DNA of 64,000 bases from RHKX01 sp046330285 (lineage in GTDB: Bacteria; Actinomycetota; Thermoleophilia; Solirubrobacterales; 70-9). This document shows, piece by piece, positions 31,349-41,759 of this stretch. The number at the start of each line of letters is the position of its first letter. Positions within the stretch are counted from its first letter, which is position 1. Both the position numbers and the translations under genes were made by a program. The DNA is taken from positions 482,669 through 546,668 of the forward strand of contig JAXLSX010000001.1 of the NCBI GenBank assembly GCA_046330285.1, written 5' to 3'. Under the pieces are notes generated by a model, which saw nothing but the letters and a program-made list of their open reading frames with translations, searched no databases and was not told the DNA's origin.

Positions 31349-34312
31349 GTGTCTTCGTCAGGCCCATCGACGCAGCGTGTACCGCGCCCGCGGCTGGCCG
31401 AAGGCCTCCTCGGGGCGCGGGTCGGCCTGATCGAGGCGGGAGGCGGTTACGGGAAGAGCGTCCTGGCGTCGGAGGTCGCGGAGCAACTCGGGACGCCCTC
31501 CGCGGTCGCCGTGCTCGAGCGGGCGACCGAGGATCCCGACGAGCTGGTCGGCGCGATCCGTCGCGGACTGCGTTCGGCCGGCCTCTCCGACAGCGCCGCG
31601 GCGCTGGCCGGAGCGGATCCGGCGGCGGTCGTCGCCGCCCTCGAGGTCGGGGAGGATCCGGTCCTGCTCGTCGTCGAGGAGGCGCAGCGGATCGGCGGAG
31701 CCGCCGTCGAGCTGCTCGCCGGCGTCGCGCGCGAGCTCGGCTCCGGGCCGCGGTTGATCATCGTCGGCCGCAGGCTCCACCCGACCCTCGCGAGCCTCGC
31801 CGCCGACGCCGGCGCTCAGGCGGTCGATGCCCGAGCCCTGTGCTTCGACGAGCGCGAGATCGCCGCCGTCGTCGCCGCGGCGACCGGCGAGGAGGCCGAC
31901 GAGCACGACGCCGCGGCGATCGCCCGCCTGACCGCCGGATGGCCCGCGGCGGTCGCGCTCGTCGCCGCGCGGATACCCCGCGATCGCGGTGTCGGTCACC
32001 GGCCACTCGCCGGTGAGGGACTCCTCGCGGAGCTGCTGGACGAGCTCCTCGCAGATCTCGACGAGCGCCGCCGCGCACAGGTGGTCCGCCTCGCCCATCT
32101 CCCCCTGCTCTCCGATCGGGTCGCCGCCGCCTGCGCGGGCGAGGGCGGCCTCGCCGCGGTGCTCGACTCGGGCCTGCCCCTGCGGGAGGGCCGCGCCGGC
32201 TGGCTCGAGCTCGCCGATCCGGTGCGCGAGGAGCTCGCGGGGCGCGAGAGCTTGGACCCGGCGTCGGCGCGGGCCGCGGCGAGCGCCTATGCCGATGCCG
32301 GAGAGCTGGCGACGGGCCTGGCCCTGCTCTCCGGCCTCCCCGACGGCGAGGGAGTCGCGGCCCTGCTCGGATCGCGGCGCTGGCAGGAGCTCGAGCCGAT
32401 GGCGCCGGCGGAGTTGAAGGCGATCCTCAGCACGCTCCCCGAGGACGCTCTGGCGGCCGAGCCCTTCGCGCTCGTCCAGGTCGCCCGCCTGGCCGAGCAG
32501 CAGGCCGACCTCGACGCGACCGTCGGCCTTCTCGGCCGGGCGGTCGGCTTCGCTCCCGAGGGAGCCGCGCGGCGGGAGGTCGAGGCCGAGCTCGTCGCCG
32601 CCGAAGCGATGCTGACGCCGAGCGAGGCCGTCGAAACCCGGGCGATCTCGATCCTCGACGACGCGGGCGCGGACGAGCCGCGGGCACGAGCGCGGGCGCT
32701 CGCCGCGCTCGGGCGGATCGACGCCTGGCGCGGGAAGCCGGCCACGATGCTCAAGGCCGAGCGTCATCTGACCGAGTCGGCCGCGCTCTGCAGGATCGCC
32801 GGCGAGACCGAGTGGGAGGCGCGGACGCTCACCGCCCTCGGCTACCGCGTCGAGTTCGAGCGCGGCGACCTCGACCAGGCCGTCGACCACATGAGCGAGG
32901 CCCTTGCCCTGCTTCCCGGGTTCGGGACCGAGCGGGCCGCTGCGGCGACGTTCCTCGCCGAGGCCCTGGGATACGTGGGTCGCTACGACGACGCCGAAGC
33001 CGCGATCGGCGAGGCCTCGGCGATCGGCCGCAAGCTCGGCGATCACCGCGTTCAGGCCTATGCCGCGTGGACCGGGGCGGTGGTCGCCTCGCTGCGCGGC
33101 GATGCGGCGTCGACGGTTCAGCGGATCCGCGCGGTCGAACGTCACCCCGGCGACTGGTTCGAGCATCCGACCGGAATCGAGTTCCTCGCCGATGCCGCGC
33201 TCGCGCTCGCTCGAACGGGTGCGGCCGATGCGGCGGCCGACTACGCCGAGCGGGCCCGCCTGAGGGCCGAGGCCGCGGGCTATCCGGAGATCGCCTGGGC
33301 AGCCGTCGGCGCGGTCGCGGCGCGCTGGGGCGATCCGGACGAGGCCGAGGAGGCACTCACCGCGTTCGCCGCGTCCCCCCAGCAGGCGCCTCGCGACGAA
33401 TGGCGGACGCTGCTGTTCCGTGCCCTGGCGGCGGCGCGGCGGAACGCGAAGGAGGCGGGCGGCCTCGCCGCGCAGGCCTACGAGGCGGCCGCCGAGCTCG
33501 GCCGCCCCGACCTGCCCGCAGCCCAGGAGCGCGATGTAGCCGCCGCGGTCCAGCCCCTCGCGGCGGCAGCGGGCTCGCGCGCCGCATCCGAGGCCGCAGT
33601 CGAGGGCGGTCGGTTCACGATCGCCTTGCTCGGGGGGTTCGCCGTGTCCGAGGGCGCCGAGGTCGTTGAGGTGCCGCCGGGCCGACCGGCGACCCTCGTG
33701 AAGATGCTCGCGCTGGGCGCCGGCTCGATTCCCGCCGAGGCCGCGATCGAGGCCCTGTGGCCCGGCGTCGACGAGAAGACGGGAAGAGGGCGCCTCCGCA
33801 ACCTCCTCAACCGGCTGCGCGCGAGCTGCGGCGAGCTCGTGTCCCGCGACGGCGGCTCGATCGCGCTCGGCCCCGCCGACACCGATGCGGCCGGATTCGA
33901 GCGGGCGGCCGACGCCGCGCTCGAGGCGGCTCCCGAGGAGCGGGCCGGCCTCGCCCGCACCGCCCTCGCCCGCTACGCCGGCGAGCTGCTGCCCGACGAC
34001 CGCTACGAGACCTGGGCGACGGCGCCGCGCGAGCGCCTGCGCCGCCGTTACCTCGAGCTGCTCGACCTGCTCACCGACGAGGCCGTGGAGCGCGGCGACG
34101 TCGACGAGGCGATCAGGCTCCTCGACCAGGCTCAGGAGACCGAGCCGCTCGACGAGGACCGCTACCTGCGCGCGGCCGAGCTTCTGCTCTTCCAGGGACG
34201 GCGCGGCAGCGCTCGTGAGCTCGTCGGGCGCGCCGTCGAGGTCTGCTCCCGGCTCGGCCTCGAGGAATCGAGCCGGCTGGCTCGCCTGCGCGCCGCCACG
34301 ACCGCGGCCTGA
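31349..34312 (+). CDS. Large BTAD-type transcriptional regulator with P-loop and TPR-like repeats
   Basis: About 987 residues. An N-terminal STAND/MalT-like ATPase has Walker A 'GGGYGKSV' (near residue 35) and 'PVLLVVEEAQRI' as Walker B. A long helical repeat region rich in Ala/Leu/Glu follows. Near residue 755 an OmpR-like winged helix ('LLGGFAVSEGAEVVEVPPGRPATLVKMLAL...EALWP') precedes a bacterial transcriptional activation domain (BTAD) to the end. In actinobacteria such proteins are often pathway-specific activators. GTG 31349 with GGAG 9 bases upstream is the likely start. It is divergent from purC and next to an envelope operon; its targets are unknown. Confidence 0.83.
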   Translation: MSSSGPSTQRVPRPRLAEGLLGARVGLIEAGGGYGKSVLASEVAEQLGTPSAVAVLERATEDPDELVGAIRRGLRSAGLSDSAAALAGADPAAVVAALEVGEDPVLLVVEEAQRIGGAAVELLAGVARELGSGPRLIIVGRRLHPTLASLAADAGAQAVDARALCFDEREIAAVVAAATGEEADEHDAAAIARLTAGWPAAVALVAARIPRDRGVGHRPLAGEGLLAELLDELLADLDERRRAQVVRLAHLPLLSDRVAAACAGEGGLAAVLDSGLPLREGRAGWLELADPVREELAGRESLDPASARAAASAYADAGELATGLALLSGLPDGEGVAALLGSRRWQELEPMAPAELKAILSTLPEDALAAEPFALVQVARLAEQQADLDATVGLLGRAVGFAPEGAARREVEAELVAAEAMLTPSEAVETRAISILDDAGADEPRARARALAALGRIDAWRGKPATMLKAERHLTESAALCRIAGETEWEARTLTALGYRVEFERGDLDQAVDHMSEALALLPGFGTERAAAATFLAEALGYVGRYDDAEAAIGEASAIGRKLGDHRVQAYAAWTGAVVASLRGDAASTVQRIRAVERHPGDWFEHPTGIEFLADAALALARTGAADAAADYAERARLRAEAAGYPEIAWAAVGAVAARWGDPDEAEEALTAFAASPQQAPRDEWRTLLFRALAAARRNAKEAGGLAAQAYEAAAELGRPDLPAAQERDVAAAVQPLAAAAGSRAASEAAVEGGRFTIALLGGFAVSEGAEVVEVPPGRPATLVKMLALGAGSIPAEAAIEALWPGVDEKTGRGRLRNLLNRLRASCGELVSRDGGSIALGPADTDAAGFERAADAALEAAPEERAGLARTALARYAGELLPDDRYETWATAPRERLRRRYLELLDLLTDEAVERGDVDEAIRLLDQAQETEPLDEDRYLRAAELLLFQGRRGSARELVGRAVEVCSRLGLEESSRLARLRAATTAA

Positions 34313-34358
34313 GGGCCGTTGGACGCCCGTTGGACGCGTCGTCGCGAGGGTGGCGTCC

Positions 34359-34571
34359 GTGCTCTCGACGTTCGTCGTCCGGCTCCTGTCCGATCGCCTC
34401 GCAGCAGGCGAGGTCGTGGGCGAGGTCGAACACGTCGGATCGGGCGGGCAGGAGGTCATCAACGGGGTCTCCGACCTCGTCGGCTTTGCGCGACGCGCCG
34501 CCGGTGCCGAGGCGCCGGCGGCGTCTCGCGAGGCCGAGGACGAACCGGGCCGCCCGCCGAACCGCCGCTGA
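34359..34571 (+). CDS. Small conserved-type protein (about 70 residues)
   Basis: From GTG 34359 the reading 'VLSTFVVRLLSDRLAAGEVVGEVEHVGSGGQEVINGVSDLVGFARRA' resembles the small actinobacterial proteins of the form 'F-V-V-R-L ... G-x-V-E-x-V ... L-x-x-F'. GAGGG lies 8 bases before the start. The C-terminal 20 residues are low-complexity. It sits between the BTAD regulator and the envelope operon, same strand. Function unknown. Confidence 0.6.
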   Translation: MLSTFVVRLLSDRLAAGEVVGEVEHVGSGGQEVINGVSDLVGFARRAAGAEAPAASREAEDEPGRPPNRR

Positions 34572-34649
34572 ACCGCGCCGCCCCGCGCCGTTCGGACCGC
34601 CCGAGAACCTGCGGAGCGCCCACCGAACGGGTCTATCCTGGCTCCGCCG

Positions 34650-35813
34650 ATGGCCGCTGTGATCCACAGCACGAGGCGGGGATGGCCGGCCGGACCGATC
34701 GTCCTGGCGGCGCTGGTGCTCCTCGCGATGCTCGTGCCCCCCTCGGCGGGGGCAGCCTCGCCGTTCCGCGGCAACGCGAGTTGGGTCTGGTACGTCAGCG
34801 CCTCCGGCGGGACCGCCGCCGGGATGGCGCGCGAGGCGGAGCGTCGCGGCCTCGACGCCGTCTACGTCAAAAGCGGCGACGGCGGCAACTACTGGAGCCA
34901 GTTCGACGGCGGGCTCGTCCGGCAGGCGCATTCCCACGGTCTCGACGTCTGTGCCTGGCAGTTCGTCTACGGCGCCGATTCCAAGCGCGAGGCGAAGGTC
35001 GGCGCGGCCGCCGCCGCCGCGGGCGCGGACTGCCTGATCATCGATGCCGAGAGCGACTACGAGGGGCGCTACGCGGCGGCCGCCAAGTACATGCGGAGCC
35101 TGCGCCGCCGCGTCGGCGGGCAGTTCCCGATCGGACTCAGCAGCTTCCCCTACGTCGACTACCACCCGGCCCTTCCCTACTCGGTCTTCCTCGGCCCCGG
35201 CGGCGCCGACGCCAACGTGCCGCAGCTGTACTGGTATGCGATCGGCGATCCGATCGCCGCCGCCTTCCGCCACACCTACGCGTTCAACCGACCCTACGAC
35301 CGGCCGCTGTTTCCGGTCGGGCAGACGTGGATGGACCCGCCGAAGCGGCAGGTGCTCGACTTTCGGCTCCTCGCCGACGCCTACGGATCGCGCGGCGTCA
35401 GCTGGTGGTCGTGGCAGGAGACCGGGAACCGGATGTGGCCGCGGCTGACCGGGCGTCTTCGCGGCACAGTCCCCGGACCGCGCCCGCGGCGCGAGTTCGC
35501 GACGCTCGCCGCCGGCGCCCGCGGTGATCTCGTCGTCTGGGCGCAGGAGCACCTCCGCGGCGCCGGGCTCGACGTTCCCGTCGACGGCCGCTTCGGCTCC
35601 CGGACGCGGAAGGCGGTCAAGGCGCTGCAGCGACAGAGCGGATTGCCGGTGACCGGCACCGTCGACGACGCCACCTGGCCGGTCCTGCTCAGCGCCGAGC
35701 CCGAGGTTCCCGACTGGAGCCGGAGGGGCGATCCCGCGAGAGTCGCGCCCTCGTCCGCCCGGATCCCAGCCCGCATCGCCGAGATCCCGGCGCCGTGGGA
35801 GCGCCTGCGATGA
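34650..35813 (+). CDS. Secreted protein: glycoside-hydrolase-like barrel plus peptidoglycan-binding domain
   Basis: 387 residues. A Sec signal peptide (about 1-35, 'VLAALVLLAMLVPPSAGAAS') is followed by a ~240-residue domain with 'GLDAVYVKSGDG', 'LDVCAWQFVYG', 'CLIIDAESDYEG' and 'SWWSWQETG', which looks like a TIM-barrel glycosidase-like fold, and a C-terminal PG_binding_1 domain ('GDLVVWAQEHLRGAG...VDGRFGSRTRKAVKALQRQSGL'). Probably acts on or at the cell wall. Its stop overlaps the ATG of the deacetylase gene. An untranslated gap of 78 bases precedes it. Confidence 0.8.
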   Translation: MAAVIHSTRRGWPAGPIVLAALVLLAMLVPPSAGAASPFRGNASWVWYVSASGGTAAGMAREAERRGLDAVYVKSGDGGNYWSQFDGGLVRQAHSHGLDVCAWQFVYGADSKREAKVGAAAAAAGADCLIIDAESDYEGRYAAAAKYMRSLRRRVGGQFPIGLSSFPYVDYHPALPYSVFLGPGGADANVPQLYWYAIGDPIAAAFRHTYAFNRPYDRPLFPVGQTWMDPPKRQVLDFRLLADAYGSRGVSWWSWQETGNRMWPRLTGRLRGTVPGPRPRREFATLAAGARGDLVVWAQEHLRGAGLDVPVDGRFGSRTRKAVKALQRQSGLPVTGTVDDATWPVLLSAEPEVPDWSRRGDPARVAPSSARIPARIAEIPAPWERLR

Positions 35814-37105
35814 GACGCCGATGGACCGGGAGCAGTGGGGCGCTGGTGCCCCTCGCCCTGGCCGCCCTGGCGCTCCTCGTCGCACCGGCCGCCTCCGTCG
35901 CGGCCACCGCGCACGATCCTGCCGACTCGCCCGGGCCGCTCGATCTGGTCAAGGTCAAGGTCGGGCAGGACGCGACCCGGCTGAAGGCGCGGATCGGGGT
36001 CAGCAGCCCGCTGCCGAGGACCGCGGAGCTCCGCCTGCACCCGGCATTCGAGAAGGGCAAGCCGGAGCGCTACCTGTGCCTGAACCTCGCCGCGCGCTCG
36101 ATCGGCCGCCGTCTCTACTGCCCGGCAGGGCACGCCCACGACGGCCGGATCCCGGTCGGGGTGTCGGTCGTCGGCAAGCACTCGATCCGGGGTAATGGGT
36201 CGGTCGACGCGGCGATCGAGCGCTCGAAGCGCGGCATGGTCCTCCGCCTCGGCCTCGACGAGCTGGGCATCGATCCCGGCCGGCTGGGGTTCTCGGCCGC
36301 CAGCAGCTGGTACGGGCCGGCCTGCGTGCCCGGCGGCAGCCGCGGCGACGCCGTCTGCACCGATCGGGCGCCGGACGAGGGCGCGGTCGCGACCGAGATC
36401 AACCCGGTGCGCCGGGTCGGCTGCACCGGGGTCGGCCGCGGCACCGTCCACAGCGGGCCGTCCGCCCACAAGTGGGTGGCGCTGACGTTCGACGACGGCC
36501 CGAGCATCTACACCGACGACGTCCTCCGGATCCTCGACCACAACCACGTCCACGGCACGTTCTTCCAGATCGGCGAGCAGGTACCGGCATACGCCGCCCT
36601 CGACCGGAGGATCCTCGAACACGGGAACGAGATCGGCAACCACTCATGGCATCACGACATGGGCCCGGGCGAGGCGGATCTCCGGCACACCAGCAACGTG
36701 ATCGAGCACGCGACCGGGTTCCGCCCTTGCATGTTCCGGCCGCCCGGCGGGTATCTGCCGTCGGTGACTTCGGCCGCGGCATCGGCGCTCGACATGGTCA
36801 GCGTCATCTGGGACGTCGACACGCGCGACTGGACGACGCCCGGTTCGGCGTCGATCTACCACGTGGCGACTTCCGGTGGGCGGGGCTCGATCGTGCTGAT
36901 GCACGACGGCGGCGGCAACCGCAGCCAGACGGTTGCGGCGCTGCCGGGGATCATCCATTCGTACAAGGCGAGGGGGTACGAGATGAAGACCATGACGCAG
37001 TTGCTCGGCGGGCATTACGTCCTCAGGGAGGACAAGGGGCACCGCCGGGTCTGGGATCCGCCGGCGGCGAAGCCCGCCGAGCCGATCCGCCGCGAGGGCC
37101 CGTGA
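35810..37105 (+). CDS. Secreted polysaccharide deacetylase (NodB domain)
   Basis: 431 residues from ATG 35810 (overlapping the previous stop). Signal peptide about 1-32; a ~170-residue N-terminal beta-rich region of unknown type; then a NodB domain: 'WVALTFDDGPSIYTDDVLRILDH' with the catalytic and metal Asp, 'HGNEIGNHSWHH' with the metal histidines, 'FRPPGGY' and 'VLMHDGGGNRSQTVAAL'. Removes acyl groups from chitin-like, peptidoglycan or exopolysaccharide sugars. Middle gene of a coupled three-gene operon. Confidence 0.9.
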   Translation: MRRRWTGSSGALVPLALAALALLVAPAASVAATAHDPADSPGPLDLVKVKVGQDATRLKARIGVSSPLPRTAELRLHPAFEKGKPERYLCLNLAARSIGRRLYCPAGHAHDGRIPVGVSVVGKHSIRGNGSVDAAIERSKRGMVLRLGLDELGIDPGRLGFSAASSWYGPACVPGGSRGDAVCTDRAPDEGAVATEINPVRRVGCTGVGRGTVHSGPSAHKWVALTFDDGPSIYTDDVLRILDHNHVHGTFFQIGEQVPAYAALDRRILEHGNEIGNHSWHHDMGPGEADLRHTSNVIEHATGFRPCMFRPPGGYLPSVTSAAASALDMVSVIWDVDTRDWTTPGSASIYHVATSGGRGSIVLMHDGGGNRSQTVAALPGIIHSYKARGYEMKTMTQLLGGHYVLREDKGHRRVWDPPAAKPAEPIRREGP

Positions 37106-38598
37106 GCACCGCGCGGATCTCCCGGCGCGCGGCGATCGGGGCGGGCGCCGCAGCCGGGGCGGGCCTGGTCCTTCCCCGCGCCGTCTCCGCCCGTCCGGGC
37201 CGGGGCGGGCGCCGGCGCGCGATCGAGGCCGACGTCGTCGTGGTCGGGGCCGGATTCGCCGGGCTGACGGCTGCGCTGGCCGTCAAGCGGGCCGGTCGCT
37301 CCGTCGTCGTGCTCGAGGCGCGCTCGCGCGTCGGCGGACGCGTCGCCGGCCACCGGTTGCCGAGCGGCGAGTTCTCCGAGCGGGGCGGGACGTTCGTGGG
37401 GCCGACCCAGGACCGGGTGCTCGCCGCGCTCGACCGCTTCGGGATCGGCACCTACCCGACCTACGACGAGGGCGACAACGTCTACGTCAACGGAGGCCAG
37501 CGCCAGGAGTTCAGCGACACCGGGCTCACCGGCAGCGCGCCGCCGGACCCGCTGATCCTGCCCGAGTTGATCGCGCTCGTCGCCCGGCTCGACCAGATGT
37601 CGACGTCGGTGCCGGTCGACGCACCGTGGACGGCGGCGAACGCCGCCCAGTGGGACGACCAGACCCTCGCGGGCTTCATCGACTCGAACTCGGCGACCGA
37701 CCGGTTCCGGCGGCTGGTGCCGGCGGCGACGCGGCCGATCTTCGGGGCGGAACCACGTGAGCTCTCACTGCTCTACGTCCTCTTCTACATCGCGGCCTCC
37801 GGCAACGAGGCCAACGCGGGCACGTTCGAGCGGAACTTCAACACCCGCGGCGGCGCGCAGGAGCGCCGGGTCGAAGGCGGCTCGCAGGTCCTCGGCCACG
37901 CGATGGCCGAGGCCCTCGGCAAGCGCCGGATCGTCAAGCGCTCGCCGGTCCGGCGGATCGTCCAGCGCCGCGGCCGGGTCCGCGTGATCTCCGACCGCGC
38001 GGTCGTCACCGCGAGGCGGGCGATCGTCGCGATCCCACCGGTCCTCGCCGGCCGGATCGACTACTCGCCCTCGATGCCGGCGGCCCGCGACGGGTTGACC
38101 CAGCGGCTCGCGCAGGGGGCGCTGACGAAGGTCGCCGCTTCCTACCGGACCCCGTTCTGGCGGGAGAAGGGGCTGAACGGCTCGACGCTCTCGACCGACG
38201 GGATCGTCAACGCGACGTTCGACGACAGCCCCGAGGACGGGAGGCCGGGCGTCGTCTTCGGGTTCGTCGGCGGCGACAGCTCGCGGCGGTTCGCCCGGCT
38301 CTCACGCCGTGCCCGGCGGCACACGGTGCTGACCGAGCTGGCGGAGCTCCTCGGCCCCGAGGCGATGGAGCCGACCGAGTTCTTCTTCACCGAGTGGCCG
38401 GAGGAGCGCTGGAGCCGCGGCGGCCCGGTCGGGGTCTACCCGCCGGGGCTGATGACCACCTACGGCCACGCGATCCGCGAGCCGGTCGGCCGGGTCCACT
38501 GGGCCGGTACCGAGACCTCCACCTACTGGAACGGCTACATGGACGGAGCGATCCGCTCCGGCGAGCGCGCAGCCGCGGAGGTTCTCGACGAGCTGTAG
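37102..38598 (+). CDS. Tat-exported flavin amine oxidase
   Basis: 498 residues from GTG 37102, overlapping the deacetylase stop. The N-terminus 'ARISRRAAIGAGAAAGAGLVLPRAVSA' is a twin-arginine signal. FAD motif 'DVVVVGAGFAGLTAALAVKRAG', 'ARSRVGGRV', 'FVGPTQDRVLAALDRFGI', and the C-terminal 'VHWAGTETSTYWNGYMDGAIRSGERAA' are those of flavin-containing amine oxidases (monoamine/polyamine/putrescine oxidase group). Folded export with bound FAD fits the Tat signal. Its coupling to a deacetylase suggests oxidation of an amine released or exposed outside the cell (inference). Confidence 0.88.
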   Translation: MSTARISRRAAIGAGAAAGAGLVLPRAVSARPGRGGRRRAIEADVVVVGAGFAGLTAALAVKRAGRSVVVLEARSRVGGRVAGHRLPSGEFSERGGTFVGPTQDRVLAALDRFGIGTYPTYDEGDNVYVNGGQRQEFSDTGLTGSAPPDPLILPELIALVARLDQMSTSVPVDAPWTAANAAQWDDQTLAGFIDSNSATDRFRRLVPAATRPIFGAEPRELSLLYVLFYIAASGNEANAGTFERNFNTRGGAQERRVEGGSQVLGHAMAEALGKRRIVKRSPVRRIVQRRGRVRVISDRAVVTARRAIVAIPPVLAGRIDYSPSMPAARDGLTQRLAQGALTKVAASYRTPFWREKGLNGSTLSTDGIVNATFDDSPEDGRPGVVFGFVGGDSSRRFARLSRRARRHTVLTELAELLGPEAMEPTEFFFTEWPEERWSRGGPVGVYPPGLMTTYGHAIREPVGRVHWAGTETSTYWNGYMDGAIRSGERAAAEVLDEL

Positions 38599-38620
38599 CG
38601 CGGTTCGGCTGCGCGCTCGG

Positions 38621-38668
38621 GCAGTGAATGGGTCAAGGGCACTATTTCGCCCAAATCCCATGCACTGC
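38621..38668. terminator. Nested inverted repeat between convergent genes
   Basis: GCAGTGaATGGG (38621-38632) pairs with CCCATGCACTGC (38657-38668) at 11 of 12 positions; inside it GGGC (38637-38640) pairs with GCCC (38649-38652). It lies between the amine oxidase stop and the purB stop and has no clear U-run. Probably a two-way terminator, or a repeat. It is locally poorer in GC than its surroundings. Confidence 0.55.
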
Positions 38669-38670
38669 GT

Positions 38671-39963
38671 CTACCCCAGCCGCCGGAGCCGCTCGAAGAC
38701 CTCGCCGGTGTGCGTGAGGTAGGCAGCCGGGTCGAAGACGGCGTCGAGGTCGACCTCGTGATCGGTTCCGGCCAATGCCTCGGCGAGGAGGTCGCGGAAC
38801 GGGGTCCGGGTGTCCCAGGCGCGCTGGGCGTTCTCCTGGACGAGCCGATAGGCGTCGTCGCGGACCAGCCCCGCGTCGATCAGCGCGGTGAGCGCCCGCT
38901 GGCTGTAGATCGCGCCGTAGGTGAGCTCGAGGTTTTCGCGCATGCGCTCGGCGTGCACGGTCATGCCGCCCACGACCCGGGTCGCGAGGTGCTGCATGTA
39001 GTCGAGGCCGATCGTGGCGTCGGGGAGGATCACGCGCTCGGCCCCGGAGTGGGAGATGTCGCGCTCGTGCCACAGGGCGACGTTCTCGATCCCGGCCTGG
39101 GCGTAGCCGCGGAGGACGCGGGCGAGTCCGGTGATCCGCTCGGTCGTGATCGGGTTGCGCTTGTGCGGCATCGCCGATGAACCCTTCTGGCCCTTGCCGA
39201 ACGGCTCCTCGACCTCGCGGATCTCGGTCCGCTGGAGGTTGCGGATCTCGGTGGCGAAGCGCTCGAGCCCGGCGCCGGCGATCGCGATCGCCGACAGCAG
39301 GTCGGCGTGGCGGTCGCGGGGGACGATCTGGGTCGACGCATCCTCGACGCCGATCCCGAGGCGGTCCATGACCGCGGCCTCGACGGTGGGAGGCAGCGAC
39401 GCGTAGGTTCCGACGGCGCCCGAGAGCTTCCCGAAGCGGGCCGCGGCGAACGCCCGCTCGAGCCGGGCGAGGTTGCGGTCGGCCTCGAACGCGAAGCCGG
39501 CGAGCCGGAGGCCGAAGCTGGTCGGCTCGGCGTGGATGCCGTGGGTGCGGCCGACGCAGACCGTGTCGCGCTGCTCGATCGCCCGCTCGATGAGCGCGTC
39601 GCGGTAGGCGCGCGCCCCCGTGACGAGGATCTCTCCCGCCGCGGCGATCTGCAGTGCGAGCGCCGTGTCGAGCACGTCGCTGGAGGTCAGCCCGTAGTGG
39701 ATCCAGCGGCCTTCGGGGCCGATCGACGCCGAGACGACGTCGACGAACGCGGCGACGTCGTGGTTGGTCGTCCGCTCCCGCTCTTCGACCGCCTCGACGG
39801 TGAACTCAGCCCGCTCGCGACATGCGGCGGCATCGGCGGCGGGGACCACGCCGGCGTCGGCGAGCGCCTCGGTGACGGCCAGCTCGACCTCGAGCCAGCC
39901 CTCCATCTTGCGCCGCTGGGTCCAGACGGCGCCTATCTCCTCGCGGGTGTACCTCGGGATCAA
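38671..39963 (-). CDS. purB: Adenylosuccinate lyase
   Basis: PurB acts twice in purine synthesis (SAICAR to AICAR, adenylosuccinate to AMP). 430 residues: 'MIPRYTREEIGAVW', 'TTNHDVAAFV', 'HYGLTSSDVLDTA', 'GRTHGIHAEPTSFGL' with the catalytic His, and the fumarase-superfamily loop 'GQKGSSAMPHKRNPI' with the catalytic Ser. Its start overlaps the purE stop by four bases. Last gene of the purD-purE-purB run. Confidence 0.96.
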   Translation of the reverse strand: MIPRYTREEIGAVWTQRRKMEGWLEVELAVTEALADAGVVPAADAAACRERAEFTVEAVEERERTTNHDVAAFVDVVSASIGPEGRWIHYGLTSSDVLDTALALQIAAAGEILVTGARAYRDALIERAIEQRDTVCVGRTHGIHAEPTSFGLRLAGFAFEADRNLARLERAFAAARFGKLSGAVGTYASLPPTVEAAVMDRLGIGVEDASTQIVPRDRHADLLSAIAIAGAGLERFATEIRNLQRTEIREVEEPFGKGQKGSSAMPHKRNPITTERITGLARVLRGYAQAGIENVALWHERDISHSGAERVILPDATIGLDYMQHLATRVVGGMTVHAERMRENLELTYGAIYSQRALTALIDAGLVRDDAYRLVQENAQRAWDTRTPFRDLLAEALAGTDHEVDLDAVFDPAAYLTHTGEVFERLRRLG

Positions 39964-40456
39964 AGGTTGATGATCCGAGCCGCGTAGACGCCCGCGTTCT
40001 TGGCGCCGTCGACGGCCATGCAGGCCACGGGCACGCCCGGGGGCATCTGCGCGACCGACAACAGCGAGTCCATCCCGCCGAGGTTCTTGCCGCTGATCGG
40101 CACGCCGATCACCGGCAGGCTCGTGTGGGCGGCCGCGACCCCGGGGAGGGCGGCGCTCATGCCGGCGCCGGCGATGATGACCTTGAGCCCGCGCATCTGC
40201 GCCGCCTTGCAGTACTCGGTGACCAGCTCGGGGGTGCGGTGGGCGCTCATCACCCGGACCTCGTAGCGGATGCCGGCCTCCTCGAGGGCCTTGCCGGCCG
40301 GCTGCATCTTCGGCTTGTCGTTGGCGGAGCCCATGATGATCCCGACCAGCGGGGAGTCGACCTCGATCTCCTCGAAGGCGGTCTCGACGTCGGGCATCGC
40401 CTCGGACTCCGGCGGTGCCTCGGTGCCTGCGGCGGGGGTGGGGGAATCGGCTTCGG

Positions 40457-40460
<4 letters not shown>
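39960..40460 (-). CDS. purE: N5-CAIR mutase, PurE class I, with acidic N-terminal extension
   Basis: 166 residues. The catalytic core begins near residue 37 ('PLVGIIMGSANDKPKMQPAGKALEEAG', 'VMSAHRTPELVTEYCKAA', 'IIAGAGMSAALPGV', 'GVPISGKNLGGMDSLLSVAQMP'). Class I PurE isomerises N5-CAIR to CAIR, with the substrate made by PurK; no purK is seen in this window. The first ~35 residues are Glu/Pro/Ala-rich and probably disordered. A clear Shine-Dalgarno (AGGAGA on the minus strand) precedes the ATG, supporting the long start. Confidence 0.93.
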
Positions 40461-41728
<1,268 letters not shown>

Positions 41729-41759
41729 CGCGCTGCTTTCGAGCGGAGGGGGGGTGCGA

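Noticed and set aside
31358..34774. An open minus-strand frame of over 1100 codons opposite the BTAD regulator
   Set aside because: It mirrors the GC-rich codon pattern of the plus-strand gene, has repetitive Gly/Arg/Glu-rich sequence and no recognisable domain; the plus strand has clear ATPase, winged-helix and BTAD motifs.
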